Assembly (NCBI RefSeq): GCF_037392515.1 | Contig: NC_090291.1 | Location: forward strand, 40,717,501-40,781,500 | Reading direction: 5' to 3' | DNA length: 64,000 nt | DNA from: Haliotis asinina | Lineage: Eukaryota; Mollusca; Gastropoda; Lepetellida; Haliotidae | Part shown: one piece after another, positions 59,626 through 64,000 of the stretch | How the letters are laid out: every line of letters starts with the position of its first letter | Numbering within the stretch: position 1 is the stretch's first letter | Program-made: the position numbers and the translations under genes | Notes under the pieces: generated by a model | What the model saw: the letters and a program-made list of their open reading frames with translations, nothing else | The model's database searches: none | Told to the model about the DNA's origin: nothing

Positions 59626-60215
59626 AAAAATCAATAATAAATAAATAAAAATAATAAATCTAACCTCACTCTTCCATGGTCTGACCTCAATAATTTCCCG
59701 TTTGCTACGTAAAATGACATGCCAGTCTACCATATTTACTATCGATTCTACACTGTTCTCCTGTTGCATGCTCACTAATCTACCACTAGTCACCTAAACA
59801 GCAAAACATCTCATTTGTTTCCGTATCCATTGTCAACAATGGACAATGGAAGTTTCAAGCCAAACGTTTTATCCATTATGTACGCTATCACTAGTCACCG
59901 CTGATCTGTTGACACAAAAGGAACAGCCCAATCTCTCCTTTCTAGTCCATGTTGGTCTGAGACCGTCCTCATGCATGCTACTAAATTTGTTAGGATTGTT
60001 CATGTCTTGCACCCTCAAATGGAAAAAAATATACAATATGTGAGCATCACAGGCTATAATGTTTTAATTGGGTCTCAAAGCGTTTTGTTGATATTTTATG
60101 ACAATATCACATTAATGTAAAACATGTTCATTTGGCATTTTTAAAAATTCTCATTTGATACGGTATGTTAAGGTGCAGCACAATACGTAATGTTTCTGCC
60201 GTCTGTTCATGAACA

Positions 60216-60275
60216 GTGGGGTAGCCTAGTTGTGACAGCGTTCGCTCATCACATCGAAGACTCAGGTTCGTTCAA
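60216..60275 (+). mobile_element. tRNA-headed SINE, head only
   Basis: AGTGGGGTAGCCTAGTTGTG, GTTCGCTCATCACATCGAAG, CTCAGGTTCG; truncated after the B box. Confidence 0.65.
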
Positions 60276-60470
60276 TTATAGCTGACAATCACTTTAGGTA
60301 AACAGCGTAAACAGAGAAGCATCGTTGTGCTTTAAAAGACCACTCTTTTTTGTTTTAAACATGTGGCCAAGAATAGTTTCTGTTGTAATATGTGTTATAT
60401 TTGGAGAGAGATATTACATATGTTACATTTCACCACTTTCTAAGGGGGATCGTGTTTTCAAAGAATTATT

Positions 60471-60600
60471 GGGGCGATGAGGTAGCCGAGTGGTTACAGT
60501 CTTCGCTCATCCGTCCGAGGACCCACACAGGTACAATACGTAAAGCCGGCTGGGATATTGCTGGGATATTGCTAAAGACAGCGTAAAACTCACTAACTCA
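60471..60600 (+). mobile_element. tRNA-headed SINE
   Basis: GGGGCGATGAGGTAGCCGAG, TTCGCTCATCCGTCCGAGG, GGTACAATACGTAAAGCC, GGGATATTGCTAAAGACAGC and GTAAAACTCACTAACTCA. Preceded by CATATGTTACATTTCACCAC, similar to the flanking arm of the SINE at 35856. Confidence 0.75.
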
Positions 60601-62811
60601 AAGAATAATATTATTGCACAGTAGTTTTGAGTGAACAGTTTGCTATTCACTTTACAAATTAACGTAATGTAACGATATATGAACATTATTAAACATAAAT
60701 GTATGTGTAAATATAAAAAGATGAAAAAATGTACGTTAGTATTTCAATTTAACATAACAATAACATTTTCCCTTGAAGGGAAACTGACTGGGCGGCCTTT
60801 GGCAAGGAAACCAACCAATGAAGACATGGCATTGATTTGTTTATCAGCATTGGACTGTCGGTCACATATATTTCATTAGATGGTATTAATGAACATCCAA
60901 AAATAATTAATATGACACAAGAAACTGCGATCGAAATTAACGTCCATACGCCTGAAGCTGATTGATAACCACTCCGACCCACAGCTTTTGTTTTCTGCAG
61001 GTCCTCATGGTCGACAGCTTTTTCACCCCAGTAACTAAGAGTAATATTTTTCAGAAAATATCTTTCAGTAATTTCTAGTTTATATTTCGATCAGCAGCTG
61101 TTGTCTGTAAATGAAATGGCTATCACTTTCGAGGAAGCAATGTAGATTACTGACATATGAGGTACAGGATTGTGAAAACAATGCTATCTTTCCATTTTAA
61201 ATAGGACATGTGGATATTACATGTCTTGTGGACAGACGTATCACTAACTTGTGTGTTAAAACCTTGTTTATAAGAATTCCCTTGACTTTATATCAAGTAG
61301 TCTCACACAGAACATTTGGCTCAGGCAGCCTCAATTATACTGCCAAATTGTGAAGATGCATGGTGGCTGTAATAATATTGATGTACTTCTCGTAAATGAA
61401 TAGCAAGTATGAAGACGCACAGGCTTTTCATATTTAGTTGTTTGTATTCATAGACAGTAATGAATGCATACTAAGAATTTCAGGGAGGGTGAACAAAGTT
61501 TAACAAGAAGACATGGTCATCAATATTACCCTAGGGGCCACACCATTATATTCCTATTCGGTACCTCTTTTAACTCCACCACGACATTTAGGCTAAATAC
61601 GAAAGTGAAACGTTTCTCGGGCATTGGCGCGTCAGTTTTATTTGTGCACGCAACACCTTTTATTGCCGAATTAAAGAGATAATTTTATTTTGGCCACGTC
61701 CCGATAATTCATTTGTCCACTTTAAGAATGAGTGTCTGTAAGGACAGGTGTGACTGAATCAACTCATTAAACCTTGCTGCACTTCCAAAGATGTATTTCT
61801 GAGACCAACAACAAAAATATGTTCCTCCCTCGTCACTTTTCTTCCATCAAATATTTGACAAAAGTCCTACTTCCCTCGTCACTTTTGAGAAAACAATCAC
61901 TTCTGTAGTGTTTCTAACACGCGGCTAACTCCTGATTTGGCGAGACTATGTATGCGGCTTAATTCGCGGAGAAATACCCTTTTAGAATAGTATCTTAGTG
62001 TTACTAACACAGGCAGGTACGGAACTCCAACGTTTTATCGACCGACAGATTATGCCATCTTGACCGTCAAGAAATAGTCATTCATAAACTTTACCTATAT
62101 CTATAGACACCTTTTCATGTACGAGATGTTCGGACAACCGCACGGTCTTTGGACAAAGTCCCAGAAAGAACTAATTACCTTTTTACAAAACAGATGAACG
62201 TGTCTCGGAATGTTACTTTTTACTGTGACTGTATTATACACAATGGCTGCTCTGACATAAATCATGTCAAGAGAACATGTAATGCTACGTTTGTTGATAC
62301 CGTAACTGCGTTAGGTCCAGACAATCCAGTGACTGGTGGGTGTTGAATGAAATCGAACAATGCGCTCATAAAATATCACAAGACGCAAGCATATGCTTAT
62401 ACATGTATAGCAAACAATTAGAGAGTGAGGTTACACCGTCCTCAGGTATATCCGAGCACCCACGTGAGCTGACAAATGTGGCCACAAACGAGAATACAAA
62501 CTATGACAGCTAAACTGGATTGACGTATACTTAAGGTGTAATTCATCGAGAATCTATCATGTGCTTTAAGACATGCGTGTTAAGCTTTCAGGTATCGGCC
62601 GCCACCAACTCACGTAAACAAGATGAATGATGTCGTTTGTTTCTTTGATGCCGAATATGGCACAAAAATACGCCCGCCTTTACAGAACCATTCATTTTGA
62701 AAAAATGAACGGGTTTCTCATCTGGGTTCTGATCCACAAAGCGCTGTGACGTTACGATCTGGCTGGCTTTTCTCGAAACGTGCCGTTTAAGATCAGGGAT
62801 AGAATAGCTCG
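60600..62811. other. Intergenic, no recognised gene
   Basis: Only short frames without domain or splice support. A fragment of the abalone SINE (GGTCCAGACAATCCAGTGAC) occurs at 62314-62333. Confidence 0.45.
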
Positions 62812-63035
62812 TCATCAACCCACGCTTGCCCAGGCTAGACTGATGCGACTAATGGGATCGGATAGTCAGGTTAGCTTAATTGGTTGGCACATGTCATCGG
62901 TTCCCAACTGCACAGTTTAATGCTCATGCTGTTGATCACTGGATTGTCTGGTCCAGACTCGAATATTTAAAGACTGCCGCCATATAGCTGGAATATTGCT
63001 GAGTGTGGAACAAAACTAAACCCAATCATTCACTC
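62812..63035 (+). mobile_element. Abalone-type SINE, nearly full length
   Basis: CATCAACCCACGCTTGCCC, GATGCGACTAATGGGATCGG, TTGGCACATGTCATCGGTTC, TTGATCACTGGATTGTC, CCATATAGCTGGAATATTGC, GAGTGTGGAACAAAACTAAA. Confidence 0.85.
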
Positions 63036-64000
63036 GTGCCATAGGAGTGTCATTGCGCTTATAGTAAAATTAGATTTAAGAAATACACTTCGTTCTACCA
63101 CCATGTATAGTGTATTAAAGCACACTTTCGCCCTGAACTATTATATCGTTAAAGCACTCGGACACACGCAAGCCAGTCCCACCACCTGTTACTTGCTTCG
63201 TGAGGTTTCACTCAAGTTTCTCGTGTAAACTTCGATGGGGACACCAAAACAAGTTTAAAACATCAACTCTCAGTATGTTCTCAAGTGTGTTCGGTTGAAA
63301 GCAATGCAAATGGCGGGCTTCTAACTAATCAATCCCTAAGAGAGATCATTCATTTATTATTGAACTTTGATTCACTTTCAACAAACAAACCTGACTGAGT
63401 AATCAATGTAAACAGGCTCTACACTGGTAGGCGCATGCATAAAAGGACTCCTGTCTGATGAATACTTCTAAAAATGGACAAGAAAACAACGTGGACCATT
63501 TTTTTCAAATTCAAGACTAATGTTGATTTAGTGTTCTTTATAATCAAAATAAGGCGACAATAAGGTAAAATATGTTGACATTTATAATGCAGTAAGTAGA
63601 CAATGCCCTTTGATCCAAATATTTATTGCTTGCTTTGATATCTATTTCACTTATTCACATTGTCTAGATCAAAGTTGTTTCACGCATTTAACACATTTGT
63701 AGGATTAAGTTATAGTTGTATGTAAAGGTAACATATTCTACATGATGAATCTCAACTCGTTGAGTGTTTTCTATTCACTTGTATCTGTGATTTTATGTTA
63801 TCTACAGGTCGAGATGTGTCTGAAATACTTCCGATGTGACATTTTAGGAACATTAACACATTTATTTTTCTGTAAACTTTGAGATGTGACCGAAAATTGT
63901 CTACTCTGAGCATTGAAATCGAAATTTAACATGTTTTTCACGATTTCGAAACAGTAAGACATTTTAAGGTCTCTTCTTCCAATGATAAACAGAGACCCCA
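63036..64000. other. Intergenic, no recognised feature
   Basis: AT-rich; I see no gene, tRNA or repeat terminus. Confidence 0.5.

Noticed and set aside
62149-62346. Short cysteine-containing frame
   Set aside because: Its end overlaps a SINE fragment (TCCAGACAATCCAGTGAC) and it has no signal peptide or splice support.

Overview
The window looks like nuclear DNA from a marine gastropod, most likely an abalone (Haliotis) or close relative. It is AT-rich, intron-rich and crowded with repeats. Two SINE families recur: one with a tRNA-like head, and one whose tail reads like GGAATATTGCTGAGTG followed by GTAAAACTAAACTCACTCAC. I recognise that tail from abalone sequence. There are no operons, rRNA genes or CRISPR arrays.

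The organising feature is a very large imperfect inverted repeat. The left arm (1 to about 25935) matches, in reverse, the right arm (about 42743 to at least 54443). The spacer between them is about 16.8 kb. Each arm carries a complete six-exon gene for the same kind of secreted protein: signal peptide, PAN/apple domain, short four-cysteine segment, sushi/CCP domain, C-terminal galectin-like domain. The left gene (18108-25770, minus) and right gene (42907-50949, plus) point away from each other, and all splice sites and phases work in both. The galectin exon differs far more than the PAN exon, mostly by amino-acid-changing substitutions.

Outside the lectin gene, the left arm holds nine exons (392-14821, minus) of an SLC6 sodium-dependent neurotransmitter/amino-acid transporter, running off the left edge. 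The right arm keeps only exons equivalent to 9, 10, 11 and the last membrane exon (54047-57644), and these are decayed. The 13.2 kb with exons 1-8 is missing on the right. A 723-bp terminal-inverted-repeat element sits exactly at the junction. Three SLC6 exon edges are tandemly duplicated together with their splice sites.

The spacer is a transposon graveyard: two head-to-tail 5'-truncated RLE-type LINE copies, a second LINE interrupted by a TTAA-type element and by a SINE, two Tc1-like transposons, and a fossil retrovirus-like region with gag-like and envelope-like parts. Because the arms are paralogous, several insertions have a visible empty site in the opposite arm: a Tc1 element, a SINE, a DD82E-type transposase element and a Penelope-like remnant. 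The right end (about 57.7-64 kb) holds SINEs and small inverted-repeat elements but no gene I can recognise.
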